Below, piece after piece: positions 44,652-53,543 of a stretch of 64,000 nt of DNA. The stretch is taken from NCBI RefSeq assembly GCF_004366635.1, contig NZ_SORN01000005.1, forward strand, positions 181,709-245,708. Direction: 5' to 3'. Both the position numbers and the translations under genes were made by a program. The notes under the pieces are model-generated. The model had not been told where the DNA came from. It saw only the letters and a list, made by a program, of their open reading frames with translations, and did no database searches. Each line of letters starts with the position of its first letter. The stretch's first letter is position 1. The stretch is from Roseinatronobacter bogoriensis DSM 18756 (GTDB lineage Bacteria > Pseudomonadota > Alphaproteobacteria > Rhodobacterales > Rhodobacteraceae).

Positions 44652-46924
44652 TCTTTCTCTCCTTTTGCGGCGCGGGCTTTTGCAGCCCCTTTCAGCAGCA
44701 CAAAGGCCCCGAGCGCGGCAATGATGACAACCGCAATCTCGCCAAACGTATCCAGCGTGCGGAAGTCCACAAGAATGACATTGACGATGTTGCGCCCGAA
44801 GGCTTCGGTCCAGCTTGCGGCCTCGAAGAATTCTGTCAGGCGGCGGTCAAAGGGTTGATCAACCACAAGCAACAGCACGATTGTTGTCAAAACCCCGACT
44901 GTCGTTGCCAATGCGGCATTTGCAAAGCTGTGCTTCTGGGTGCCGCTTGGGTCCAGGTTGGGCATTTTCAGGAAAGCCAGCGCCAGCAATACCACCACCA
45001 GCAATTCGACCAGCAATTGTGTGATTGCCACATCGGGCGCGGAATACATGATGAATATCAGCGCCACGCCGATGCCCACCACCCCAAGCGCAACCAGCGC
45101 GACGATACGCGACGAGGTCAGCAATACAAGCACAGTGCCTGCAACAATCAGTGCGGCGACGCCCCATTCCATGAAGCCAAGACCTGCAAAACCAAGAGTC
45201 AACCCGCCGACATTGCGCGTAAGCAGCGTGACCAGAACAGTTGCCGCGAACACGGAGAATGTTGCGAACATATACTGGCGCAACACCCCGGTCTGGATAA
45301 GCTTGGTCTGGCCCTTGGCCAATGCCATGAATTTCTCCAGAAACACATCCCAGCCCGCATCCAGATCAGGGCCGCGCGCTTCGATCCGCGCAAGGCGGTC
45401 GCGCAGTGCCTGATGCTTGAGATAGATGACAAAGCCCAAGGCAAAGGTCACAAGGCTAAGAAGCAGGGGCAGGTTGAACCCGGCCCATAGCTTGACCCGC
45501 CCACCTGTATCCGGCGCACCCATAACGGCGGCCACGGCAGGCTCGATCAGGTAATAGGCGCTAAGCCCCGGTAGCAAGCCAAAGAGCAGGCCCAGAACGC
45601 CCAGAACCACGGGCCCAAGCAGCATGGGCCACGGCCCTTCATGCGGCGTATGCGGCAACTTTCCCTGTGGTCCGTAGAATGGCTTGTAGGCGACAATGCC
45701 CGCCACCGCGAACATGAGCGCAAAGGCCACCAGCGCCATAGGCACAACAAAGATCATCAGCCGCATTTCCAGTGCGCCCGCATAGGCGACCTCTTTGGCG
45801 ATAAAGCCCAGAAACGGTGGAATTCCTGCCATTGCCAGCCCGGCAAGTGCCGCCGCTGCACCCGTGATCGGCATGGCCTTGGCCAGACCGCCCAGCAGAT
45901 TTGCGTCCCGCGTTCCAGTGCTGTGGTCAATGATGCCGATGGTCAGGAACAAGCCTGCCTTATACAGCGAATGCACCAGTAGGAAGGTCATGGCTGCCGT
46001 GATTGCATAGCCGGTGGACCCAGCAAGGAACATGACCAGCGTGCCAAGTGCCATTAGAGTCGTATAGGCCAGCGTCTGCTTCAGGTCGGTCTGGCGCAGC
46101 GCCATGAATGAGGCGAAGACGGCTGTCACTGCGCCAAAAATCGACAGAATCCAGATCCACAGATCGCTACCAGACAAGGCCGGATGCGTGCGCGCCAGCA
46201 GGTAGACACCCGCCTTTACCATCGTGGCCGAGTGCAGATAGGCCGATACAGGCGTGGGCGCGGCCATTGCATTGGGCAACCAGAAATGGAACGGCACCTG
46301 CGCCGACTTGGTAAAGGCCCCCGCAAGCACGAAGAACAGGATCAGCGTGTAGTATTCTTGCCCCACCAGAGAGCCGGACGCGTTGATCTGCGACATCTCG
46401 AAGGTGCCCTGCGTGATCCCGATCATGATGAATCCAGCCAGCAGCGCAAGCCCGCCCGCCGCTGTAAGCAAAAGCGCCTGTAGCGCGTTGCGGCGCGATT
46501 TCGGGTCTGTGTGCGAGAAGCCGATCAACAGATAGGATGTAAAGGTCGTCAATTCCCAGAATACAAACAGCGCAATCAGGTTATCGGCCAGCACCAGCCC
46601 CAGCATCGACAGCATGAAACTGAACAGATACAGCGCGAAACGGTCGTATTGCGGATGACCGGCCAGATATTTCGCAGCATAAAGCATGACCATCGCGCCA
46701 ATGCCGGTGATCAGCAGCGCGAACATCAGGCTAAGGCCATCAATCCAGAATGTCAGATTGACATCCAGACTGGGGATCCACGGGATCACCCAGCGCACAG
46801 GATCGCCAGCAGCGATGCCCGGCAGATATTGCAGGAAAAACACGAATAGAAGTGCTGTTATGGCTGACGTGCCGATACCGGAAACAGATTTCCACGGCGC
46901 ATTGGGGTCCGAATGATCCGCCAT
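44648..46924 (-). CDS. mnhA: Mrp-type antiporter subunit A
   Basis: About 758 residues, the largest antiporter subunit and first gene of the operon. The NuoL-like part (helices across about 1-560) has ADNLIALFVFWELTTFTSYLL, GAFTKSAQVPFHFWLPNAMA followed by APTPVSAYLHSATMVKAG, and LLVHSLYKAGLFL. The C-terminal part (about 600-750) is MbhE/DUF4040-like (SAPDVAITQLLVELLVVVLLAL). AAGGAG lies 13 bases before the ATG at 46924; an ATG ten codons upstream (46954) lacks a ribosome site. The complex exports Na+ at alkaline or saline conditions. The N-terminal helix begins after an unusual hydrophilic stretch. Confidence 0.93.
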   Translation of the reverse strand: MADHSDPNAPWKSVSGIGTSAITALLFVFFLQYLPGIAAGDPVRWVIPWIPSLDVNLTFWIDGLSLMFALLITGIGAMVMLYAAKYLAGHPQYDRFALYLFSFMLSMLGLVLADNLIALFVFWELTTFTSYLLIGFSHTDPKSRRNALQALLLTAAGGLALLAGFIMIGITQGTFEMSQINASGSLVGQEYYTLILFFVLAGAFTKSAQVPFHFWLPNAMAAPTPVSAYLHSATMVKAGVYLLARTHPALSGSDLWIWILSIFGAVTAVFASFMALRQTDLKQTLAYTTLMALGTLVMFLAGSTGYAITAAMTFLLVHSLYKAGLFLTIGIIDHSTGTRDANLLGGLAKAMPITGAAAALAGLAMAGIPPFLGFIAKEVAYAGALEMRLMIFVVPMALVAFALMFAVAGIVAYKPFYGPQGKLPHTPHEGPWPMLLGPVVLGVLGLLFGLLPGLSAYYLIEPAVAAVMGAPDTGGRVKLWAGFNLPLLLSLVTFALGFVIYLKHQALRDRLARIEARGPDLDAGWDVFLEKFMALAKGQTKLIQTGVLRQYMFATFSVFAATVLVTLLTRNVGGLTLGFAGLGFMEWGVAALIVAGTVLVLLTSSRIVALVALGVVGIGVALIFIMYSAPDVAITQLLVELLVVVLLALAFLKMPNLDPSGTQKHSFANAALATTVGVLTTIVLLLVVDQPFDRRLTEFFEAASWTEAFGRNIVNVILVDFRTLDTFGEIAVVIIAALGAFVLLKGAAKARAAKGEKE

Positions 46925-47167
46925 CTTTGGGGTCGGGCTCCTTTGATTGAACATGTCAGGGTGGTGGTGTGCCGACCCATTACCTAAATCTTCGGGGCGC
47001 TTTTTCCCATCTTGGGACAGATTTCACAATTGGAATCGTCAGGAATTTTTCGAAAACTGGCGCGGTTGTTACGCCTGAGGCTATCCGATGGGCCGTTGCG
47101 CCACTTTCTCGCGCGGGTTAACACTATGTCCTGTGCCGTCTGGCATCAGCATCGAACGGTGAGTTTC

Positions 47168-47233
47168 ATGCGTATAAGCGCTGTCATCCGCGTGACCAAA
47201 GCGCGCGACAAGAACAATGCTGCTGCCTCATGA
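47168..47233 (+). CDS. Possible 21-residue leader ORF
   Basis: A 21-codon frame (MRISAVIRVTKARDKN...) starts after GGTGAG and ends in TGA overlapping the ATG of the next gene by 4 bases, in a different frame. The downstream gene has no ribosome site of its own, so translation could be coupled. Too short to judge by content; it may be chance. Confidence 0.3.
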   Translation: MRISAVIRVTKARDKNNAAAS

Positions 47234-47556
47234 GTGTGCAGCGGTTGGACGCGATGATCGAAGTCGTTGCGCAGGCGATTTGCGACCCGGCTCAGGCCCT
47301 TGATCAGGTTCCACACAGCTTGGCAGTGCAATGGCCCGATGCGCCAGCTTTGGAACTAACTGTCGCGCTCGCCTCGGCTGCGGATGCGGCGCAGGTTGTG
47401 TTTGAAGAGGTGGGGGAAACCGGACAGCGTGCCCAACATGTCTGGCGCTTGGCGGCGATGGTCGCGGCGGATGTGCATTACGTTATGCTTGGCAAGGCAG
47501 GTGCATGTACTGCGGCTGATCTTCTGGCTTTCTGGCAGCGCGAGGACTGCACATGA
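47230..47556 (+). CDS. Hypothetical protein upstream of the P1 peptidase
   Basis: A 108-residue, acidic, alanine-rich protein, not recognised. It is probably helical, with no signal peptide or membrane segment. Visible features: VPHSLAVQWPDAPALELTV and a C-terminal VWRLAAMVAADVHYVMLGKAG then LLAFWQRED. It ends 10 bp before the P1-peptidase gene in the same direction, so they are likely co-transcribed. No ribosome site precedes the ATG, but a short upstream frame overlaps it (ATGA). Codon use resembles the neighbours. Could be real; function unknown. Confidence 0.6.
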   Translation: MSVQRLDAMIEVVAQAICDPAQALDQVPHSLAVQWPDAPALELTVALASAADAAQVVFEEVGETGQRAQHVWRLAAMVAADVHYVMLGKAGACTAADLLAFWQREDCT

Positions 47557-47566
47557 GCGGTGAAAC

Positions 47567-48559
47567 ATGACCGAGGCACCGGGACCGCGCAACCTGATAA
47601 CCGATGTCGCCGGGCTGCGTGTTGGTCATAGTCATGAGCGCGCATTGCGCAGTGGCGTCACAGTGCTTTGTGCCGACATGCCTTTGCGCGCGGGCGTCCA
47701 TGTCATGGGCGGGGCGCCGGGCGCGCGAGAGACAGAGCTTCTTGCCCCAGACCGGCTGGTGCAAAAGGTGGATGCCCTCGTTCTGTCTGGGGGGTCGGCC
47801 TTCGGGCTGGACGCGGCATCTGGCGTCATGGAAGGGTTGCGCAAAATGGGGCGTGGCTTTCCTGTGGGCGATATGCGCGTGCCGATTGTTCCCGCTGCAA
47901 TCCTGTTTGATCTGGCCAATGGTGGGGCCAAGGACTGGCTGCACAACCCCTATGCGGGCATGGGCCGCGCTGCACTGGATAACGCTACCCAAGGATTTGC
48001 GCTGGGCACAGCCGGGGCAGGTTATGGCGCCACGACAGCCCGGTTGAAGGGCGGAATCGGCTCTGCGTCTTGGGTGTTGGCCTCGGGCGTTACAGTTGGA
48101 GCGCTGGTGGCAGTGAACCCTGTGGGCTGTGTGACGATGGGGCAGGGGCCGGAATTCTGGGCGGCTCCGTTCGAATATGGGGGTGAATTTGGCGGGCTTG
48201 GCGTCGGAACTGCGGCACCCGTGCCGCTGACGAAACTGTCGCGCGAGGCGACGACCATCGCAATTGTCGCAACAGATGCAGCCCTTGATCAGGCGCAGCT
48301 TACCCGCATGGCAATTGCGGCGCATGACGGCATCGCGCGGGCGATTGTGCCATCACACACGCTATTTGACGGCGATCTGGTTTTTGCTGTTTCAACCGCT
48401 GCCAAACCGAAGGTAGAGGCACCCGCATTGCTGGAGATCGGCCATGCGGCATCAACCTGTCTCGCGCGCGCGATCGCGCGGGGCGTGTATGAGGCGGAGG
48501 CGTTGCCAGATGATGCGCTGCCAAGCTGGAGGGCGCGCTTTGGAATCGGCAACGAATAA
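47567..48559 (+). CDS. P1 family peptidase (DmpA/NylC-like, S58)
   Basis: A 330-residue Ntn-type hydrolase that self-cleaves into two chains. ITDVAGLRVGH at the start, LSGGSAFGLDAASGVMEG and KDWLHNPYAGMGRAAL fit the family. The likely nucleophile is Thr265 in PSHTLFDGDLVF; cleavage before it would free an N-terminal threonine, as in 6-aminohexanoate oligomer hydrolase NylC, whereas DmpA uses serine. Known members cut beta-peptides, D-amino-acid peptides or nylon oligomers; the natural substrate is unknown. No signal peptide, so cytoplasmic. It is preceded by a small hypothetical gene and ends 77 bp before convergent etfA. Confidence 0.88.
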   Translation: MTEAPGPRNLITDVAGLRVGHSHERALRSGVTVLCADMPLRAGVHVMGGAPGARETELLAPDRLVQKVDALVLSGGSAFGLDAASGVMEGLRKMGRGFPVGDMRVPIVPAAILFDLANGGAKDWLHNPYAGMGRAALDNATQGFALGTAGAGYGATTARLKGGIGSASWVLASGVTVGALVAVNPVGCVTMGQGPEFWAAPFEYGGEFGGLGVGTAAPVPLTKLSREATTIAIVATDAALDQAQLTRMAIAAHDGIARAIVPSHTLFDGDLVFAVSTAAKPKVEAPALLEIGHAASTCLARAIARGVYEAEALPDDALPSWRARFGIGNE

Positions 48560-48591
48560 ACCGCCTTTGCTTGGGTATCTTGCATGACAAA

Positions 48592-48613
48592 GGCCGCCCT
48601 ATTAGGGGCGGCC
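48592..48613. terminator. Hairpin between convergent peptidase and etfA genes
   Basis: GGCCGCCC and GGGCGGCC form a perfect 8-bp stem with a six-base loop. It lies 33 bases after the peptidase stop and 23 before the etfA stop, so it can serve both genes. Confidence 0.7.
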
Positions 48614-48635
48614 CTGATCTGGCAAGTAAATGCGC

Positions 48636-49562
48636 TCAGAGTTTCTCGGTCAGTTCCGGCACCAGTGTGAACAGATCGCCGACCAGCCCGTAATCGGCCA
48701 CCTGAAAGATCGGTGCTTCCTCATCCTTGTTGATCGCAACGATGATCTTGCTGTCTTTCATGCCTGCAAGGTGCTGGATCGCGCCAGAGATACCGACTGC
48801 GATATACAGGTCCGGGGCCACGACCTTGCCGGTCTGGCCAACCTGCCAATCATTGGGGGCATAGCCCGAATCGACCGCCGCACGCGATGCACCTACTGCC
48901 GCGCCCAGCTTGTCGGCCAACCCTTCGATGATCTTGAAATCATCTTCGGACCCGACGCCACGCCCGCCCGAGACAACAACCTTGGCCGAAGTCAGTTCGG
49001 GGCGGTCACTGGCGGCAACCTTATCCTCGACCCAATCGGACAGGCCGGGATTCGGGGCCGCGCTGATCGCCTCAACATTTGCCGACCCGCCCTGGCCCGC
49101 CGCCTCGAAGCTGGAGGTGCGGAAAGAGATGACTTTGGTCGCATCCGAGGATTTGACGGTCTGGATCGCGTTGCCTGCATAGATCGGGCGCTCGAATGTG
49201 TCTGCGTCGACGACGCCTGACACATCCGACAGGATCATGACATCCAGCAAGGCCGCGACACGCGGCAGGATGTTTTTGGCATCGGTCGTGGCTGGTGCCA
49301 CGATATGGCTGTAATCCCCCGCAAGCGACACGATCAGCGCTGCCGTGGGTTCGGCCAGCCTGTGCCCGAGCGAGGCATCCTCGGCGCAGAGCACTTTTGC
49401 CACACCGTCAATCTTGGCCGCATCTGCGGCCGCTGCTGACGCAGATGCCCCGGCGCAGAGCACCGTCACATCGCCAAGGGTTTTTGCCGCGGCGACCGCT
49501 TTTGATGTCGCGTCGATATTCAGCGCGCCATCGGTGACTTCTGCCAGAAGAAGAACCGCCAT
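48636..49562 (-). CDS. etfA: Electron transfer flavoprotein alpha subunit
   Basis: A 308-residue subunit. The C-terminal FAD domain has KVVVSGGRGVGSEDDFKIIE, then GASRAAVDSGYAPNDWQVGQTG and PDLYIAVGISGAIQHLAGM, all typical of EtfA. With EtfB it passes electrons from acyl-CoA and other dehydrogenases to ETF:quinone oxidoreductase. The start overlaps the etfB stop by one base (TGATG-type junction), so it is coupled to etfB upstream. Confidence 0.95.
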   Translation of the reverse strand: MAVLLLAEVTDGALNIDATSKAVAAAKTLGDVTVLCAGASASAAAADAAKIDGVAKVLCAEDASLGHRLAEPTAALIVSLAGDYSHIVAPATTDAKNILPRVAALLDVMILSDVSGVVDADTFERPIYAGNAIQTVKSSDATKVISFRTSSFEAAGQGGSANVEAISAAPNPGLSDWVEDKVAASDRPELTSAKVVVSGGRGVGSEDDFKIIEGLADKLGAAVGASRAAVDSGYAPNDWQVGQTGKVVAPDLYIAVGISGAIQHLAGMKDSKIIVAINKDEEAPIFQVADYGLVGDLFTLVPELTEKL

Positions 49563-50323
49563 CAGATCACCCCCGCTTCGTCTTTGAGTTTCGCGACCAA
49601 TTCGTCAACCGAGGCCACTTTTACACCCGCTGCACGTGCGGCGGGCTCGCTGGTCTTGACCACGCTCAGTCGCGGGCTGATATCGACGCCGTAATCGGCC
49701 GGTGTTTTTTCATCGAGCGGCTTTTTCTTGGCCTTCATGATATTGGGCAACGAGGCATAGCGCGGCTCGTTCAGGCGCAGATCAACGCTGACAATTGCAG
49801 GCAGCTTGACCTTGATGGTCTGCAAACCGCCATCAACCTCGCGCGTGACGATGGCATTCTCGCCCTCGATCTTGACTTCTGAGGCGAAGGTTGCCTGCGC
49901 CCAACCCGTCAATGCGCCCAGCATCTGGCCGGTTGCATTCATGTCATTGTCAATGGCCTGTTTGCCGCACAGCACCAAGCCGGGCTGTTCTTCGTCGATC
50001 ACGGCCTTAAGCAGTTTTGCAACGGCCAGCGGTTCGATATCGGTATGCACATCGTCTGTGGCCACGATCACGATGGCGCGGTCCGCGCCCATCGCCAGCG
50101 CTGTGCGCAGTGTTTCCTGCGCCTGTTTCACACCAATGGAAACGGCTACGATTTCCGTGGCGACGCCGGCCTCTTTCAGGCGGATTGCCTCTTCGACAGC
50201 AATTTCGTCAAACGGATTCATCGACATTTTGACATTCGCCAGATCGACACCGCTGCCATCCGCCTTGACGCGGACTTTCACGTTATAGTCGATCACGCGC
50301 TTGACTGGCACGAGCACCTTCAT
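49562..50323 (-). CDS. etfB: Electron transfer flavoprotein beta subunit
   Basis: A 253-residue subunit starting MKVLVPVKRVIDYNVKVRV. NPFDEIAVEEAIRLKEAG and CGKQAIDNDMNATGQMLG are family signatures; the latter region binds AMP. MKAKKKPLDEKTPADYGVD near the C-terminus is the recognition loop that anchors partner dehydrogenases. First gene of the etfBA operon; the gene upstream (cobalamin adenosyltransferase) is on the same strand but separated by 117 bp. Confidence 0.95.
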   Translation of the reverse strand: MKVLVPVKRVIDYNVKVRVKADGSGVDLANVKMSMNPFDEIAVEEAIRLKEAGVATEIVAVSIGVKQAQETLRTALAMGADRAIVIVATDDVHTDIEPLAVAKLLKAVIDEEQPGLVLCGKQAIDNDMNATGQMLGALTGWAQATFASEVKIEGENAIVTREVDGGLQTIKVKLPAIVSVDLRLNEPRYASLPNIMKAKKKPLDEKTPADYGVDISPRLSVVKTSEPAARAAGVKVASVDELVAKLKDEAGVI

Positions 50324-50440
50324 CAGCGTGTTTCTCCCAATTTATTTCCTCAGGTGTTTGTAGCGGGGCGAGTCGGTGGAAAACAGTGCAAAATCGACGC
50401 ATCTATCCCTAACGACGCCGCGTTTTGACAACTGGGGGCG

Positions 50441-51013
50441 CTAACGGTTCGCGCCGGGAACCCAAAGAATGTCATCGGCCCCGTTATTATTGGCAATACG
50501 GCCCGCAACGAAGAACCAGTCGGACAAACGGTTCAGGTATTTCACCGCCGATTCGTTCACCGTCTCCATTGCCGACAGTGCCACGGTTTCCCGTTCGGCC
50601 CGGCGCGCGATGGTCCGGCAGACATGCAGATGCGCCGCGAGGGCAGAGCCACCGGGCAAGATGAAGCTGCGCAAGGGTTGGAGATTAGCATTCATGCTGT
50701 CAATCTCGGATTCCAGCCTGTCTATCTGCGATGGGATGATGCGCAGGGGTGTGTATTCCGCTTCGGCGTCGCGTTCCATATCGGGGCGGCACAGGTCGGC
50801 GCCCAGATCGAAAAGGTCATTCTGAATTCGCGAAAACGCAGCGACCATGTCACCTGTGGCGTGCAGGCGCGCAACACCGATTGCGGCATTCAACTCATCC
50901 ACAGTGCCATAGGCCGTGACGCGCTGCGCGTGTTTGGCCACGCGCGCGCCATTGCCAAGGGCGGTCTCGCCCGCGTCGCCGGTTCGGGTATAGATCTTGT
51001 TCAGCACGACCAT
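50441..51013 (-). CDS. Cob(I)alamin adenosyltransferase, PduO type
   Basis: A 190-residue enzyme forming adenosylcobalamin from cob(I)alamin and ATP. The N-terminal KIYTRTGDAGETALGNGARV binds ATP, AYGTVDELNAAIG follows, and the helical C-terminus has VCRTIARRAERETVAL and YLNRLSDWFFVAGRIAN. The ATG at 51013 follows AAAGGAG; ten upstream codons were rejected. Adenosylcobalamin is needed by methylmalonyl-CoA mutase, linking it to the propionyl-CoA route started by prpE in this window. It follows the HIG1-like gene by one base. Confidence 0.93.
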   Translation of the reverse strand: MVVLNKIYTRTGDAGETALGNGARVAKHAQRVTAYGTVDELNAAIGVARLHATGDMVAAFSRIQNDLFDLGADLCRPDMERDAEAEYTPLRIIPSQIDRLESEIDSMNANLQPLRSFILPGGSALAAHLHVCRTIARRAERETVALSAMETVNESAVKYLNRLSDWFFVAGRIANNNGADDILWVPGANR

Positions 51014-51014
51014 C

Positions 51015-51221
51015 TCAGGCTCCTTTAGAACGGAAATAGACAAAAATCATGATCAGCACGACCGCGCCAAATTGCGCATAGATACGCCAGCGCATCATGC
51101 GGTTGCCGTGTTTGCGGTTAAACTCTCCGCCGCGCGCGAAACCGCCAATGCCCACGGCCAGAACGACCAGAACCACCAGCGACGCCGCAGCGGCAAGCAG
51201 AAAAAGTGGGTCAGTCAGCAT
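51015..51221 (-). CDS. Twin transmembrane helix small protein (HIG1-like)
   Basis: A 68-residue inner-membrane protein of two helices joined by GFARGGEFNRKHGNRMMRWRI, the motif of the HIG1 domain. Mitochondrial relatives (Rcf1, HIGD1A) associate with cytochrome oxidase supercomplexes, so a respiratory role is possible. It lies one base upstream of the cobalamin adenosyltransferase start. Family is clear; function in bacteria is not established. Confidence 0.88.
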   Translation of the reverse strand: MLTDPLFLLAAAASLVVLVVLAVGIGGFARGGEFNRKHGNRMMRWRIYAQFGAVVLIMIFVYFRSKGA

Positions 51222-51307
51222 GGCGCATTCCTTCTTCGCAGGGCGTGTCGTTGGTGCAGCAACTTAGCGAGGTTGCGCGTGATTGCGACCCTTAATCTTG
51301 CACCCGG

Positions 51308-52162
51308 TTACAATTTGCCAAGGATCCAGTCCAGCGCACGTGTGGGCAAGACCCGTCGGATACTGCCCAGCAGTCGCGTGGGTGTGGTGACATAGTAGCG
51401 TGGTTTGGGGCGCCGTGCCTCGATCGCGTGGATAAGGCGGCGGGTCACGGCTTCGGGGGGCAGTTCAAAGAAATCGGGGTCGCGCTTGTCATACAGACGC
51501 GCCAGCAGGCTGTCGCGATATTGCTCTGCGCGGGGGCTGTTCTGCCAGTCGATCCAGGCCTCGAAATGCGGGATCGAATTTTCGCGGATCCGCGAGGTTA
51601 TCGGACCCGGTTCGATCAGGCAGACGTGAATGCCAGTGTCTGCAAGTTCCAGCCGCATCACATCTGTCAGCCCTTCAAGCGCAAATTTCGTGGCCACATA
51701 GGCCCCGCGCCATTTCAAGGCCGCCAGCCCCAGCACGGAAGAATTCTGCACGATGCGGCCATGGCCCTGCGCACGCATGACCGGCAGGACTTGTCGTGTC
51801 AGCTCATGCCAGCCGAAAAGATTTGTTTCGAATAAAGCGCGCAATGCATCGGTGGGCAGGTCTTCGGTTGCGCCCGGAATGGCATAGGCCCCATTATTGA
51901 ATAGCGCATCCAGCGTCCCGCCCGTCGCATCCAGCACCAGACGCATCGCGCTACGAATGGACACTGTGTCGGTGTAATCCAGCCGGAGACTTTCCAGCCC
52001 CTCGTTGCGCAGGCGGATGCAATCATGTTCTTGTCGGCAGGTCGCAAAGACATGCCAGCCCCGGGCATGAAGCGCATGTGCTGCATGATAGCCGATCCCT
52101 GAGGAACAGCCAGTGATCAGAATGCTGCGCGCGCGGTCAGTCTTTGGGTTTTGTCCATACAT
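51308..52162 (-). CDS. Short-chain dehydrogenase/reductase
   Basis: A 284-residue classical SDR. TGCSSGIGYH is the NAD(P)-binding loop, FNNGAYAIPG the NNAG-type motif, SSVLG carries the catalytic serine, and YVATKFALEG the YxxxK pair. The C-terminal extension (about 215-284) is longer than in typical SDRs and basic. Its first 26 bases lie within the end of the response-regulator gene, so it belongs to that transcript. The substrate is unknown; similar proteins act on ketones, steroids or retinoids. Confidence 0.88.
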   Translation of the reverse strand: MYGQNPKTDRARSILITGCSSGIGYHAAHALHARGWHVFATCRQEHDCIRLRNEGLESLRLDYTDTVSIRSAMRLVLDATGGTLDALFNNGAYAIPGATEDLPTDALRALFETNLFGWHELTRQVLPVMRAQGHGRIVQNSSVLGLAALKWRGAYVATKFALEGLTDVMRLELADTGIHVCLIEPGPITSRIRENSIPHFEAWIDWQNSPRAEQYRDSLLARLYDKRDPDFFELPPEAVTRRLIHAIEARRPKPRYYVTTPTRLLGSIRRVLPTRALDWILGKL

Positions 52163-53543
52163 CGCGTTTGCGGTAGATGGTCGAGGGGGCGATGTCCAGT
52201 TCGCGGGCGGCTTGCGGAATCGACCCCGCGTGCCGCTCGATCGCGGCCATGACAGCGCGCTGCTCGATCTCTGCCATCGTCAAGCCTTTGATCGCCGCCT
52301 CAAAGCCGTGCAGCGCATCATCGTGCTTCGCGTTAGGATTGGACGTGTGCGCATGGGTGATCATGTCTTCCGGCAGCATTTCATCGGTCAGGTTTGGCCC
52401 CTGGTACAAGACGACCGCATGGCGCAATACGTTGATCAGTTCCCGAATATTTCCGTGCCACTGTTGGTTCAACAATATGCGCGCAGCATCATCCGATACT
52501 GTTGTGAATGTCTTGCCTTCCTGCCGCGCGATGCGGACCAGAAAACTTGTGGCCAGTTGCACGATGTCATCGCCGCGTTTGCTGAGCGGTGGCACCGTTA
52601 ACGGAATAACGAAAAGCCTGTAATAGAGGTCTTCGTTCAGGCGGCCTGCATGCATTTCTTCGGTTGGGTGGACGCGGGCGCAGCTGATCAGGCGAATATC
52701 AATTGGTACGGGTGCAGCACCGGCAGCAGGGGTGTAGCTGCCAGCTTGCAAAACGGAAACCAGCCGCGCCTGTAACTCTGCGGGCATGTCCTGCGGGTTT
52801 TCTAGCAGCAGCGTGCCACCATCTGCGTTTTTGAACACACCAGCAGTTTCGACCCTGTCGCCATTTGTGCCCGCCACGCTGCCAAACAACATAGCTTCCA
52901 ACTCGTCGCTGGGATGCTCTGAGCAATTGATGCTAACCAAAGGTCGTGTCGCGCGCTGCGATTGTTCATGTACCATGCGCGCTATGGTTTTCTTGCCGGT
53001 CCCTCTTTCGCCAAGAATAAAGACTGGGGCCATTGATTTCGCGACCGCTTTGATCTTCTGGGTCAGGTGCCGCATCACGTCCGAATTGCCCAGAAAATCT
53101 GCCAGCGGCAGATTATATGGGGTGTGCAGCAAGGCTTTGGCCGCACCTGACTGTGTCCGGAATTCTGACAGGGCATTGGCGACTGCCGCAACAAGACGCT
53201 GGTCACCCAGTGGCTTTACCAGAAATTCATAGGCCCCTTTGCGGGTGGCCTCGAGCGCCTTGTCGATAGACCCGTTGGCCGTGATGACAATCACGCGCGT
53301 TGTTGGTTGTTTTGCCAGTATCTCGCGCATGACGGCCATACCGTCCATGTCGGGCAGCATGAGGTCCAACATGATGACACCGGGCCTGTGCACATCGAAT
53401 TTTTCGAGCGCCTCGGTCCCATTTGTCGCGCTGATTGCGCTGTAACCAGCCCTGTTCAGCACTGTCCGATACAGCATCAGCAGCGATGGCGTATCTTCTA
53501 CCAGTAGCAGTTGCCCCGCCGAAGATGATCCATCAGCGCTCAT
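52137..53543 (-). CDS. LuxO-like response regulator with degenerate sigma-54 AAA+ domain
   Basis: A 468-residue protein. REC domain (1-120) has acceptor D60 in IMLDLMLPDMDG and the K-P pair in FLVKPLG. The AAA+ domain (about 148-380) keeps Walker A GERGTGKK (178-185). The GAFTGA loop that contacts sigma-54 is absent: LFGSVAGTNGDRVETAG takes its place. Walker B reads LLLENP (E248, N249) instead of L-F-L-D-E. A Fis-type helix-turn-helix ends the protein (AARELDIAPSTIYRKRD). The ATG at 53543 follows GAAGGGA. I infer a DNA-binding response regulator that does not activate sigma-54. The upstream Hpt gene overlaps it by 4 bases. Confidence 0.88.
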   Translation of the reverse strand: MSADGSSSAGQLLLVEDTPSLLMLYRTVLNRAGYSAISATNGTEALEKFDVHRPGVIMLDLMLPDMDGMAVMREILAKQPTTRVIVITANGSIDKALEATRKGAYEFLVKPLGDQRLVAAVANALSEFRTQSGAAKALLHTPYNLPLADFLGNSDVMRHLTQKIKAVAKSMAPVFILGERGTGKKTIARMVHEQSQRATRPLVSINCSEHPSDELEAMLFGSVAGTNGDRVETAGVFKNADGGTLLLENPQDMPAELQARLVSVLQAGSYTPAAGAAPVPIDIRLISCARVHPTEEMHAGRLNEDLYYRLFVIPLTVPPLSKRGDDIVQLATSFLVRIARQEGKTFTTVSDDAARILLNQQWHGNIRELINVLRHAVVLYQGPNLTDEMLPEDMITHAHTSNPNAKHDDALHGFEAAIKGLTMAEIEQRAVMAAIERHAGSIPQAARELDIAPSTIYRKRDVWTKPKD

